Shown here in pieces: positions 1 to 7,396 of a DNA stretch of 64,000 bases. The DNA is taken from NCBI RefSeq assembly GCF_014203545.1, contig NZ_JACHJG010000010.1:186001-250000 (forward strand). Reading direction: 5' to 3'. The stretch is from Streptomyces netropsis. GTDB lineage: Bacteria > Actinomycetota > Actinomycetes > Streptomycetales > Streptomycetaceae. The notes beneath the pieces were generated by a model. The model did not search any database, was not told where the DNA came from, and saw only the letters and a list, made by a program, of their open reading frames with translations. The position numbers and the translations under genes are program-made. Every line of letters begins with the position of its first letter. The first letter of the stretch is position 1.

Positions 1-61
1 GCGAAGCGGCCGTCACCGCGTCACGCTCGGCGGGTACGGCCGTCACCACGAGTACGCGCAT
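1..61 (-). CDS. mqnB: Futalosine hydrolase MqnB, N-terminal fragment
   Basis: Only the first 20 codons are inside the window. The reverse strand from the ATG at 61 reads MRVLVVTAVPAERDAVTAAS, which matches the typical opening strand (hydrophobic beta strand then PAERDAV) of actinomycete futalosine hydrolases, enzymes that release hypoxanthine from futalosine in the futalosine route to menaquinone. It lies 18 bp downstream of the DUF2771 gene on the same strand, an order I recall from other streptomycetes. The rest of the gene lies beyond the left edge, so catalytic residues cannot be checked; identification rests on the N-terminus and context only. Confidence 0.62.
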   Translation of the reverse strand, partial: MRVLVVTAVPAERDAVTAAS

Positions 62-79
62 CAGCGGGCCCCGGCGGGT

Positions 80-547
80 TCAGTCGTTGTCGAGTTCGAG
101 CTTGACGTTCCACACGCCGTCGCTCGTGACCACGGAGAGGACGGTGGTCTTCTCCATGCGCTGGGCCTGCTGGTTGACGAAGAGCGACTGACCGTCCAGG
201 GACGTGTAGGTCTGCTTCGTCTGGGCGGTCTTCTGCACGCCGCCCGTGGCCACGATCCAGCCCTCGTCGGCGATCTTCGGCTCGACGCCGACGCGCACCT
301 TGTCGCCCGGCTTCACCTTGATGGTCTTGGGTGCCTTGCTCGACAGGCACTTGGTCAGCGCGGCCTCGTCGAGCTTGGTGCCCTCGTCGAGGCAGACGGC
401 CTCGGTGGTCACCGTGTTCGTACCCACGGTCACGGTCGCCAGCGGCGTCGGCTTGTCGCAGGCGGAGAGGGCGACGAGCCCGAAGGTCACGGCACCGACG
501 GCGGCAGCGGCACGGCGGCGCTTGCCTCGGATAAACGCAGCGGTCAT
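80..547 (-). CDS. DUF2771 family lipoprotein
   Basis: 155-residue exported lipoprotein of unknown function. The N-terminus has basic residues (RGKRRR), a hydrophobic stretch and the lipobox-like LSAC at about residues 27-30, so the mature protein would start at Cys30 and sit on the outer face of the membrane. The remainder is beta-rich and Lys/Val/Thr-rich, as in the DUF2771 family. A TAGCCT hexamer at 559-554 lies 6 nt upstream of the ATG and no ribosome-binding site is visible, so the mRNA is probably leaderless. It follows the MFS gene and precedes mqnB on the same strand. Confidence 0.82.
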   Translation of the reverse strand: MTAAFIRGKRRRAAAAVGAVTFGLVALSACDKPTPLATVTVGTNTVTTEAVCLDEGTKLDEAALTKCLSSKAPKTIKVKPGDKVRVGVEPKIADEGWIVATGGVQKTAQTKQTYTSLDGQSLFVNQQAQRMEKTTVLSVVTSDGVWNVKLELDND

Positions 548-553
548 GCGGGC

Positions 554-559
554 AGGCTA
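554..559 (-). promoter_or_regulatory. -10 box of leaderless DUF2771 transcript
   Basis: TAGCCT on the minus strand fits the TANNNT actinomycete -10 pattern and ends 6 nt before the ATG at 547, so transcription should begin at or next to the start codon. No clear -35 element was recognised. Confidence 0.45.
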
Positions 560-573
560 TCGGGCCCGTCCGC

Positions 574-2001
574 TCACGCCACGCGCGGGTGCGGCGAGCC
601 GCGCCGGGCAGCCGTCAGCAGGCCCCGCACGGCGGTCGCCACGCCGAGCGCGAGGAACCCCGCCGCGACCGACATGCCCAGTACGCCGTTGAGCGGCAGC
701 AGGATGCCGATCGCCCCGCCGACCACCCAGGACATCTGCAGCAGCGTCTCGGAACGGGCGAACGCCGACGTCCGCACCTCCTCCGGCACGTCCCGCTGGA
801 TGAGCGAGTCCAGCGACTGCTTGCCGAGCGCCTGCGAGATGCCCGCGACGGCCGCCACGGCACCGATCGCGACCGGGCTGTAGAGGACGGCCGCGGTGAC
901 CACCATCGCCAGGGACATGGACAGCACCAGCGCGATCATCGCCTCCGGCCCGCGCGAGCGCAGCAGCGCGCCGATGGCCGTGCCCAGCGCGTTCCCCCCG
1001 CCCGCCGCGACCGCGACGACACCCAGCGACATGGCCGGGCTCAGCCCCCCGAGCGGGTGAACCCGGAGCATGAAGGCCAGGAAGAAGGTGAGGAAGCCCG
1101 ACAACATGCGCATCGCGCTGTTCGCCTGGAGGCCGTGCAGCACCGAGCTGCCCACCGTGCGCAGCCCGGGCTTCTTGTTCTTCTTCCCCTGAGTCCCCTG
1201 TTTCCCGTTTTTCCCGTTCCTCTCCGGCTTCCCGGCCCGCGGGTGGCGGATCGGCCGGTGCTCGCCCGACACCAGGCGCGCCCGGGCCTCGCCCTTCGCC
1301 GAGTCGACCTTGTGCGGCAGCGTGAAGGACAGGAAGGTGCCGAACGCGAACACCGCGCACGCCCCGTACAGCGGATACTCCGGCCCCAGCTGATGCAGCC
1401 CCGCACCCAGCGGGGCCGCCAGTCCCGTGGCCAGCAGGCCCCCGAGCGTCACCCGGGAATTCGCCTTGACCAGCGAGATGCGTGGCGGCAGCAGCCGGGG
1501 CACCACGGCGGACCGCACCACCCCGTACGCCTTCGAGGCCACCAGTACGCCGAGCGCCGCCGGATACAGCTCCAGGCCGCCCGTCGCCACCGCGCCCGAC
1601 ATGGTCAGCGCGAGCAGCGCCCGGGTCAGCATCGCGCCCGCCATCGCCGCCCGGCGGCCGTGCGGGACGCGGTCCAGCAGCGGCCCGATCACCGGGGCGA
1701 GCAGCGCGAAGGGTGCCATGGTGACCGCCAGGTACAGCGCCACCCGCCCGCGCGCCTGGTCGGTGGGTACGGAGAAGAAGACCGTGGACGCCAGCGCGAT
1801 CGTGATCATCATGTCGCCGGCGGAATTCACCGCGTGCAGCTCGATCAGTTTGCCGAGCCCGGACTCGCCCGCGCCGTGCGCGTGCGTGGCTTTACGGACC
1901 CCGCGGGCCGCCCCTGTGAAAGGGCTGCGCAAAACCCGGCCGACGCCCCGGCCCGCACGGCGGAGCGGACCGCCTTCGGCTGACCGGATGGCTCCCACCA
2001 C
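574..2001 (-). CDS. MFS transporter
   Basis: Major facilitator superfamily permease of about 475 residues with roughly 12 hydrophobic segments. An MFS-like loop is seen at LLDRVPHGRRAAMAG after the second pair of helices. A long basic, Gly/Lys/Asn-rich cytoplasmic linker (EHRPIRHPRAGKPERNGKNG and following) separates the two halves. The reading frame is open to an ATG at 2046, but the conserved N-terminus begins near the GTG at 2001 or 1998, preceded by GGGG about 9 nt upstream; I prefer 2001. Substrate unknown. It is divergent from the DUF3027 gene and followed by the lipoprotein gene 26 bp downstream. Confidence 0.85.
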   Translation of the reverse strand: MVGAIRSAEGGPLRRAGRGVGRVLRSPFTGAARGVRKATHAHGAGESGLGKLIELHAVNSAGDMMITIALASTVFFSVPTDQARGRVALYLAVTMAPFALLAPVIGPLLDRVPHGRRAAMAGAMLTRALLALTMSGAVATGGLELYPAALGVLVASKAYGVVRSAVVPRLLPPRISLVKANSRVTLGGLLATGLAAPLGAGLHQLGPEYPLYGACAVFAFGTFLSFTLPHKVDSAKGEARARLVSGEHRPIRHPRAGKPERNGKNGKQGTQGKKNKKPGLRTVGSSVLHGLQANSAMRMLSGFLTFFLAFMLRVHPLGGLSPAMSLGVVAVAAGGGNALGTAIGALLRSRGPEAMIALVLSMSLAMVVTAAVLYSPVAIGAVAAVAGISQALGKQSLDSLIQRDVPEEVRTSAFARSETLLQMSWVVGGAIGILLPLNGVLGMSVAAGFLALGVATAVRGLLTAARRGSPHPRVA

Positions 2002-2338
2002 GCCATACTGCCCCAACTCACACCGCCGATGGCACTTTCGGCGCATCTACGGCTCGGCTCCGGGCCCGCGACCGCCCGGCCTCCGGGCAGACCGGGACGA
2101 GGCTCGCCGCAGCCCGGCTATCCCCCGCACGGCCGCGCGGGGTAGCGTGCGTAGCGCGCCACCGGCGGTCGTTCTTGGCCGCGCTCCGAGTCTCGATCCC
2201 GCAGAATGGGAGTGACTAGGTGCGCCCGAGGCCGTTCGGGCGCGGACGTCGACGCGGTCCTGCGGTCCGCTCCGTCCGCCGACCCGGCCGTTCGGCTGGC
2301 GCACTCGTGAGACGGCGTGGAAGAGAGACAAGATTCTT
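2002..2338. other. Intergenic region between divergent MFS and DUF3027 genes
   Basis: 337 bp without a credible gene. It must hold two divergent promoters. One clear secondary structure is an 8-bp hairpin, GCGCCCGA/TCGGGCGC at 2222-2229 and 2236-2243, in what would be the 5' untranslated region of the DUF3027 gene. No operator motif was recognised. Confidence 0.4.
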
Positions 2339-3244
2339 GTGAGTGCTGCGATGCGAAGCCGTACCCCGGACCGCCTGTGCGCCGAGGCGGTCGAACTCGC
2401 CCGTACGGCGGCCGAGGAGGCCGCGCTGCCCGGGATGGTCGGCGACCACGTCGAGGTCGCCGCCGACGGGGACCGCGTCGTCACCCACTACTTCGCCTGC
2501 GAGGACCCCGGGTACCGCGGCTGGCGCTGGGCCGTCACCGTCGCACGGGCCTCCCGCGCCAAGGTCGTCACCCTCGACGAGACGGTGCTGCTGCCGGGAC
2601 CCGACGCCCTCCTGGCACCCGAATGGGTGCCCTGGAGCGAGCGGCTGCGCCCCGGCGACATGGGCCCCGGCGATCTGCTGCCCACCGAGGCCGACGATCT
2701 GCGCCTGGAGCCGGGCTGGACCGGTGAGGACGTCCCGCCGCCGAACTCCGCCGTCTCCGAGGAAATGGCCGAGCTCGCCGAGGCGGAGGACGCCGACGTC
2801 GCGGCCGGCCCGCCCTCCGCGCAGCCCACCACGCCCCTGCGCGGCACGATCGCGGCGGTCGCCGAGGAGCTCGGCATGCGCCGCGCCCGTGTCCTCTCCC
2901 GCTACGGCCTGCACACCGCGGCCGACCGCTGGGACGAGACCCACGGCACCAAGACGCCCATGGCCCAGGCGGCCCCCGCGTCCTGCGAGAGCTGCGGCTT
3001 CCTGGTCCGCATCGGCGGCTCCCTGGGCCAGGCGTTCGGCATCTGCGCCAACGAGTTCGGCCCGGCGGACGGCCACGTCGTCTCCCTCGCCTACGGCTGC
3101 GGAGGCCACTCCGAGGCCGCGGTCATGCCGAAGCCGCCCCGGCCGTCCGAGCCGGTGATCGACGAGACGCTGGTGGACCCCTTGCCTCTGCGGCAGGCGG
3201 CGGGCTCGGAGGACGAGTCCTCGGAGGACCTCGGGCACGCCTGA
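2339..3244 (+). CDS. DUF3027 domain-containing protein
   Basis: 301-residue cytoplasmic protein conserved across Streptomyces; function unknown. The GTG start is preceded by the purine-rich GGAAGAGAGA. The central part carries the family hallmark GYRGWRWAVTVARA (about 58-71) and the segment LLAPEWVPWSERLRPGDMGPGDLLP. The C-terminal third holds four cysteines (216, 219, 236, 254), the first pair as CESC, arranged like a zinc site; this metal site is inference. The last 30 residues are acidic. In related genomes it lies near cold-shock protein and MFS genes. Confidence 0.85.
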   Translation: MSAAMRSRTPDRLCAEAVELARTAAEEAALPGMVGDHVEVAADGDRVVTHYFACEDPGYRGWRWAVTVARASRAKVVTLDETVLLPGPDALLAPEWVPWSERLRPGDMGPGDLLPTEADDLRLEPGWTGEDVPPPNSAVSEEMAELAEAEDADVAAGPPSAQPTTPLRGTIAAVAEELGMRRARVLSRYGLHTAADRWDETHGTKTPMAQAAPASCESCGFLVRIGGSLGQAFGICANEFGPADGHVVSLAYGCGGHSEAAVMPKPPRPSEPVIDETLVDPLPLRQAAGSEDESSEDLGHA

Positions 3245-3627
3245 CCCTTCGGGGGCGTGTCGTGGTCACCACCGCTGCGCGGCGGTGACCTCAAGCGCCG
3301 GACGGGCTTGTTCTGGCTGAGGCCGACCCAATCCAGCCCGTCCGGCGATTGAGGACGCGCCCGCAGGGCGCTTGCCGCCGCAGGCGGCGCAGACGGCCCG
3401 CAGCCGACGATTCGCCGACCAGGCGAGAGGCGCTCGCCGCCGCAGCCGGCACGGACAGCCCGCAGCTGAAGCCGCGGTAGCGGCAGGCGGCACGACAGCC
3501 CCCCGGCGGAAGCCGGTGCGTACCCCCTGGCGCGGAGCGCCCCCGCAGGGGGGTACGTTCGGCCGCACAGGCAAAGGCAGCGGTTCGGCCAAGCCACAGC
3601 GGCCAGCGAATGCGCAGGGAGACACAC
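3245..3627. repeat. Intergenic dispersed repeat (family R1) with long hairpin
   Basis: 383 bp gap between the DUF3027 gene and the ATP-binding protein. The core at 3289-3354 is an imperfect palindrome whose arms read CCTCAAGCGCCGGACGGGCT and, at the other end, its near complement, followed by GACGCGCCCGCAGGGCGC. Related sequence recurs near 14.95, 44.75, 46.65 and 50.1 kb. The position just after a stop codon suggests a terminator role. The segment 3405-3450 matches, inverted, the stretch at 50034-50085. Confidence 0.6.
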
Positions 3628-6600
3628 GTGAGCGGCACGGCAATGGTGCGGGGCACGGCCGACGGGGCGGATCCGTTCGGGACCGCACGGTTGCGGCGTG
3701 GCGTGCTGGACGCCTGGGCGGCGTCGCCCGCCCGGTTCCGGGAGGACGCCAACGCCGAGGAGGACCTCGCGCTCGGCGGCTACCGCGACCGTCTCGTCGT
3801 CGAGCTGGCACAGAACGCCGCCGACGCCGCCGCGCGCGCCGGGGTCCCCGGCCGACTGCGGCTGACCCTGCACCCCGCCCGGGCCGGTGAGCCCGCCGTA
3901 CTGGCCGCCGCCAACACCGGCGCGCCCCTCGACGCCGCGGGCGTCGAGTCCCTGGCCACCCTGCGGGCCTCCGCCAAGCGCGACGACGAACCGCAGCCGG
4001 GCACGGACGGCACGGACGGCGGGGGCAGTGCGGACGGCGCCGTCGGCCGGTTCGGCGTCGGCTTCTCGGCCGTGCTGGCCGTGAGCGACGAACCCGCCGT
4101 CATCGCCCGTACCGGCGGCGTCCGGTGGTCGCTCGCCGAGGCGCGGGCGCTCGCGGAGGGGGCGGCGGCAGACGCCCCCGCCCTCGGCGAGGAGATCCGC
4201 CGCCGCGAGGGCCACGTGCCGCTGCTGCGGCTCCCGCTGCCCGCCGAGGGCAGCGCACCCGACGGCTACGACACCGTCGTCGTGCTGCCGCTGCGCGACG
4301 GCGCGGCCGAGGACCTGACCGCCCGTCTGCTGGCCGGGATCGACGACGCGTTGCTGCTGACCCTGCCGGGGCTGACGGAGGTCGTCGTCGAGACGGCGGA
4401 CGGCACCGTACGGACCATGACGCGCCGCCAGGAAGGCCCGTACGTCCTCGTCGACGACTCCGCGCGCCGGACGGCCACCCGCTGGCGCGTCGAGCGCGCG
4501 GGCGGCCGGCTGGACGCCGCGCTGCTCGCCGACCGGCCCGTGGAGGAGCGGCTGCGCCCGGCGTGGGCGGTGACGTGGGCGGTGCCGGTGGGCACCGACG
4601 GCGCGCCCGAGCGGCCCCGGACCGCGCCGGTCGTGCACGCCCCGACCCCCACCGACGAGCCCCTGGGCCTGCCGGCCCTGCTCATCGCCACCTTCCCGCT
4701 CGAACCCACCCGCCGGCACGCGGCACCCGGCCCCCTCACGGACTTCCTCGTCGGGCGCGCGGCCGAGGCGTACACCGCGCTGCTGCGCGACTGGCACCCC
4801 GTCGGCACCGGCACCCTCGACCTGGTCCCGGCCCCGCTGGCGCAGGGCGCCCTGGACGCGGAGCTCCGCCGTCTGGTCCTCGACCGGCTGCCCCGGATCC
4901 CCTTCCTCCCCGGCGCGGCCTTCGCGGGGGCCGACGGCCAGGAGCCCACGCCGCCCGGCGGCGGTGTGGAGGGCATCCCCTGGACCGAGGGCCCGGACGC
5001 CTCGACCCAGACACCGCGCCCCGCCCCGGCCACCGAGCGCACCCCCGCCGACACCTGGGACGACGCCTTCGCGGCCGCGCCCGGCGGCGAGGCGTACGCG
5101 CTGCGGCCCGTCGAGGCCGAGATCGTGGAGGGCGCGGGCGCGGAGACCGTCGCCGTGCTGGGGGAGCTGTTCCCGAGCCTGCTGCCCGCCGGGCTGGAGC
5201 GCCGCCAGGAGCTGCGCGCGCTCGGCGTCGCCCGAGTGTCGCTGGGCGAGACCATCGACCGCCTGGCGGGCGTCGAGCGGGACGCCGCGTGGTGGCACCG
5301 CCTCTACGACAGCCTCGCCGGCGTCGACCCGGACCGGCTGAGCGGGCTGCCCGTGCCGCTCGCGGACGGGCGCACGGCCATCGGCCCCCGGCAGGTGCTG
5401 CTGCCGCCGCCGGACGGCACGGACCCCGAGCAGACCGAGCGGCTCTCCCGCCTCGGGCTGAAGGTCGCCCACCCCGACGCCGCCCACCCCCTGCTGGAGA
5501 AGCTCGGGGCCACCCCCGCCTCGCCCCGCGCCATCCTGACGACCCCCCAGGTGCGGGCCGCCGTCGCGAACTCCCTCGACGCCGACGACGTCTGGGACGA
5601 GGACGCCCTCGACGCCGACGCCCTGGCCGAGACCGTCCTCACGCTCGTCCGGGACGCCGGTCTGGTGCCCGGTGACGAGCCCTGGCTCGGTGCGCTCGCG
5701 CTGCCCGACGAGGACGGCGAGCTCGCCCCCGCCGGTGAACTCGTCCTGCCCGGCAGCCCCTTCGAGCGCGTCATCCGCCCCGGCGAACTCGCCGCCTGCG
5801 ACGCCGCGCTCGCCGACCACTGGGGCGAGCAGCCCCTGACCGCGTGCGGTGTGCTCGCCGACTTCGCCCTCGTCCGCGCCACGGACGTCGTCCTCGACCC
5901 CGAGGAGCTCGAGCCGCGCGAGGGCGACTACGCCGAGCCGGACGACGTCGGCCTGCTCGACGCCGTCGACGTGTGGTGCGAGGACGTGCTGGACCAGCTG
6001 CCCGACACCCCCGTGCCGCCGGTCGCGACCGAGATCGTGGCCGTGCGGGACCTGGACCTGGTCGACGACGACGCCTGGCCGCAGGCGCTCGCCCTGCTGT
6101 CCCGGCCGCCGCTGCGCGACGCGCTGACCGCGCCCGTACGGATCCTGCTGCCGGACGGCACGACGGAATCGGTGCGCCCGTACGCCGCCTGGTGGCTGCG
6201 CGGCCACCCCGTGCTGGGCGGCCGCCGCCCCGCCGGGCTGCGCGCCGCGGGCGGGGACCCGCTGCTGGCGGGCCTGTACGAGGCGGCCGACGCGGCCGGG
6301 CTCGCGGACGAGCAGGTGCTGCGGGCGCTGGGCGTACGGACGTCCGTGGCCGCCCTGCTGGACGAGCCGGGCGGCGCGGCGGAGCTGCTCGCGCGGCTGG
6401 CCGACGACCGCCTGCCGGTGGGCGAGGCGCAACTGCACGCCCTGTACGGGGCCCTGGCCGACCTCGACCCCGAACAGGTCACCCTCCCGGACGAGCTGCG
6501 TGCCGTCGTCGACGGCGAGGTGACGGTCGTGGACGCGGCGGAGGCGCTCGTCGCCGACGCACCGGACCTGATGCCGCTGGCCGAAGGCCACCCGGTGCTG

Positions 6601-6963
6601 CCCGTACGGCCGGAGCGGGCGGCGGAGCTGGCGGAGTTGTTGCAGGTCCGCCGGGTCAGCGAGGTCTTCCCGGTGGTCGTGCCCGCCGGCGACGGCGAGG
6701 TGCGGCAGGTCCCGGACGGTGTGCGGGTGCTGCTGCCGGGAGCACCGTCCTCGTACGTCGAACACGGCGAGCTCGTCGTCGGCGGCATCGAGCTGGACTG
6801 GCGCTACGGGCCGGACGGCGTGCTGCACGCGACGACGCTGGAGGGCGTGGCGGCGGGCCTCGCCTGGGCGGCGGGCCACTGGTCCCGCCGCTTCGAGGCG
6901 GCGGCGCTCCTGGAGGACCCCTCCCGCACGGGTGAGCTGGCGCGAGCCCGCTGGTTCGACTAG
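3628..6963 (+). CDS. Sacsin-like GHKL ATP-binding protein, 1111 residues
   Basis: Very large soluble protein with an N-terminal Hsp90/sacsin-type ATPase fold. Visible motifs: N-box ELAQNAADAA (about 59-68), a degenerate G1 motif NTGAPLDAAG (96-105, replacing the usual DNGxG), and G2 GRFGVGFSAVL (140-150). The remaining 950 residues are acidic, Leu/Asp/Ala-rich and show no recognisable catalytic motif; sacsin-N families usually act as chaperone-like or assembly ATPases, but the client is unknown. I choose the GTG at 3628, preceded by GGGAGAC, over the in-frame ATG at 3610. No membrane segments. It stands alone between repeat-bearing intergenic regions. Confidence 0.75.
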   Translation: MSGTAMVRGTADGADPFGTARLRRGVLDAWAASPARFREDANAEEDLALGGYRDRLVVELAQNAADAAARAGVPGRLRLTLHPARAGEPAVLAAANTGAPLDAAGVESLATLRASAKRDDEPQPGTDGTDGGGSADGAVGRFGVGFSAVLAVSDEPAVIARTGGVRWSLAEARALAEGAAADAPALGEEIRRREGHVPLLRLPLPAEGSAPDGYDTVVVLPLRDGAAEDLTARLLAGIDDALLLTLPGLTEVVVETADGTVRTMTRRQEGPYVLVDDSARRTATRWRVERAGGRLDAALLADRPVEERLRPAWAVTWAVPVGTDGAPERPRTAPVVHAPTPTDEPLGLPALLIATFPLEPTRRHAAPGPLTDFLVGRAAEAYTALLRDWHPVGTGTLDLVPAPLAQGALDAELRRLVLDRLPRIPFLPGAAFAGADGQEPTPPGGGVEGIPWTEGPDASTQTPRPAPATERTPADTWDDAFAAAPGGEAYALRPVEAEIVEGAGAETVAVLGELFPSLLPAGLERRQELRALGVARVSLGETIDRLAGVERDAAWWHRLYDSLAGVDPDRLSGLPVPLADGRTAIGPRQVLLPPPDGTDPEQTERLSRLGLKVAHPDAAHPLLEKLGATPASPRAILTTPQVRAAVANSLDADDVWDEDALDADALAETVLTLVRDAGLVPGDEPWLGALALPDEDGELAPAGELVLPGSPFERVIRPGELAACDAALADHWGEQPLTACGVLADFALVRATDVVLDPEELEPREGDYAEPDDVGLLDAVDVWCEDVLDQLPDTPVPPVATEIVAVRDLDLVDDDAWPQALALLSRPPLRDALTAPVRILLPDGTTESVRPYAAWWLRGHPVLGGRRPAGLRAAGGDPLLAGLYEAADAAGLADEQVLRALGVRTSVAALLDEPGGAAELLARLADDRLPVGEAQLHALYGALADLDPEQVTLPDELRAVVDGEVTVVDAAEALVADAPDLMPLAEGHPVLPVRPERAAELAELLQVRRVSEVFPVVVPAGDGEVRQVPDGVRVLLPGAPSSYVEHGELVVGGIELDWRYGPDGVLHATTLEGVAAGLAWAAGHWSRRFEAAALLEDPSRTGELARARWFD

Positions 6964-7090
6964 CCCCTCGCCGGGCGGGCCGCTGACGCGTCCGGTCCGC
7001 GCCCGCGGCGCGGCTTTGCGCCCACCCACCCGCCCGATTGCCCGGCATCCACGACGTTGCCCGCCCGAGCGGACGTCATCGCCGTTCCGG

Positions 7091-7122
7091 GTGATCGGGT
7101 GGGCGGGTGATCGGGTGGGCGG
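7091..7122. repeat. Two tandem 16-bp repeats
   Basis: GTGATCGGGTGGGCGG occurs twice back to back (7091-7106, 7107-7122), followed by GTGGGG. A roughly complementary CCCACCCACCCGCCCGAT lies upstream near 7020-7037, so the transcript end of the large ATPase gene could fold into a G/C-rich stem. Confidence 0.6.
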
Positions 7123-7196
7123 GTGGGGAAAAGCCGCGCCGCAGGCGCGGCCGGCGAGGGACCCGGTCGATTTATCCTGGAACCGAGGAGGCCGTC

Positions 7197-7388
7197 ATGA
7201 CCAGGAAAGTCGCCGACTGCCGCAGGTTCCCCAGCGAAACGGACTGCTCCCTCACCATCACCGGTGAAGAGGACGAAGTCATCCGCGCCGCCGCCGAGCA
7301 TGCCGTCTCCGTCCACCAACACCAGGACAGCCCGGCCCTGCGCGAGCAGATCCGCGAGACGCTCGAGGACGAGAAGGCCAACGCCTGA
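7197..7388 (+). CDS. DUF1059 family small protein
   Basis: 63-residue soluble protein with an excellent GAGGAG ribosome-binding site 6-7 nt before the ATG. It has the family pattern of a conserved N-terminal KVADCRRFPSETDCS with two cysteines, an amphipathic middle containing a conserved His-rich HAVSVHQHQ segment, and an acidic helical tail. DUF1059 proteins are widespread in actinomycetes and of unknown function. The two Cys and the His cluster might bind metal (inference). It is convergent with the downstream P-type ATPase gene, whose stop is only 8 bp away. Confidence 0.82.
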   Translation: MTRKVADCRRFPSETDCSLTITGEEDEVIRAAAEHAVSVHQHQDSPALREQIRETLEDEKANA

Positions 7389-7396
7389 CCCAGCCG

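Noticed and set aside
3091..7029. 1312-codon open frame on the minus strand opposite the large ATPase gene
   Set aside because: It is the antisense shadow of the GHKL gene: composition is Arg/Gly/Gln/His-rich, no domain motifs, and the plus-strand frame has clear ATPase motifs.
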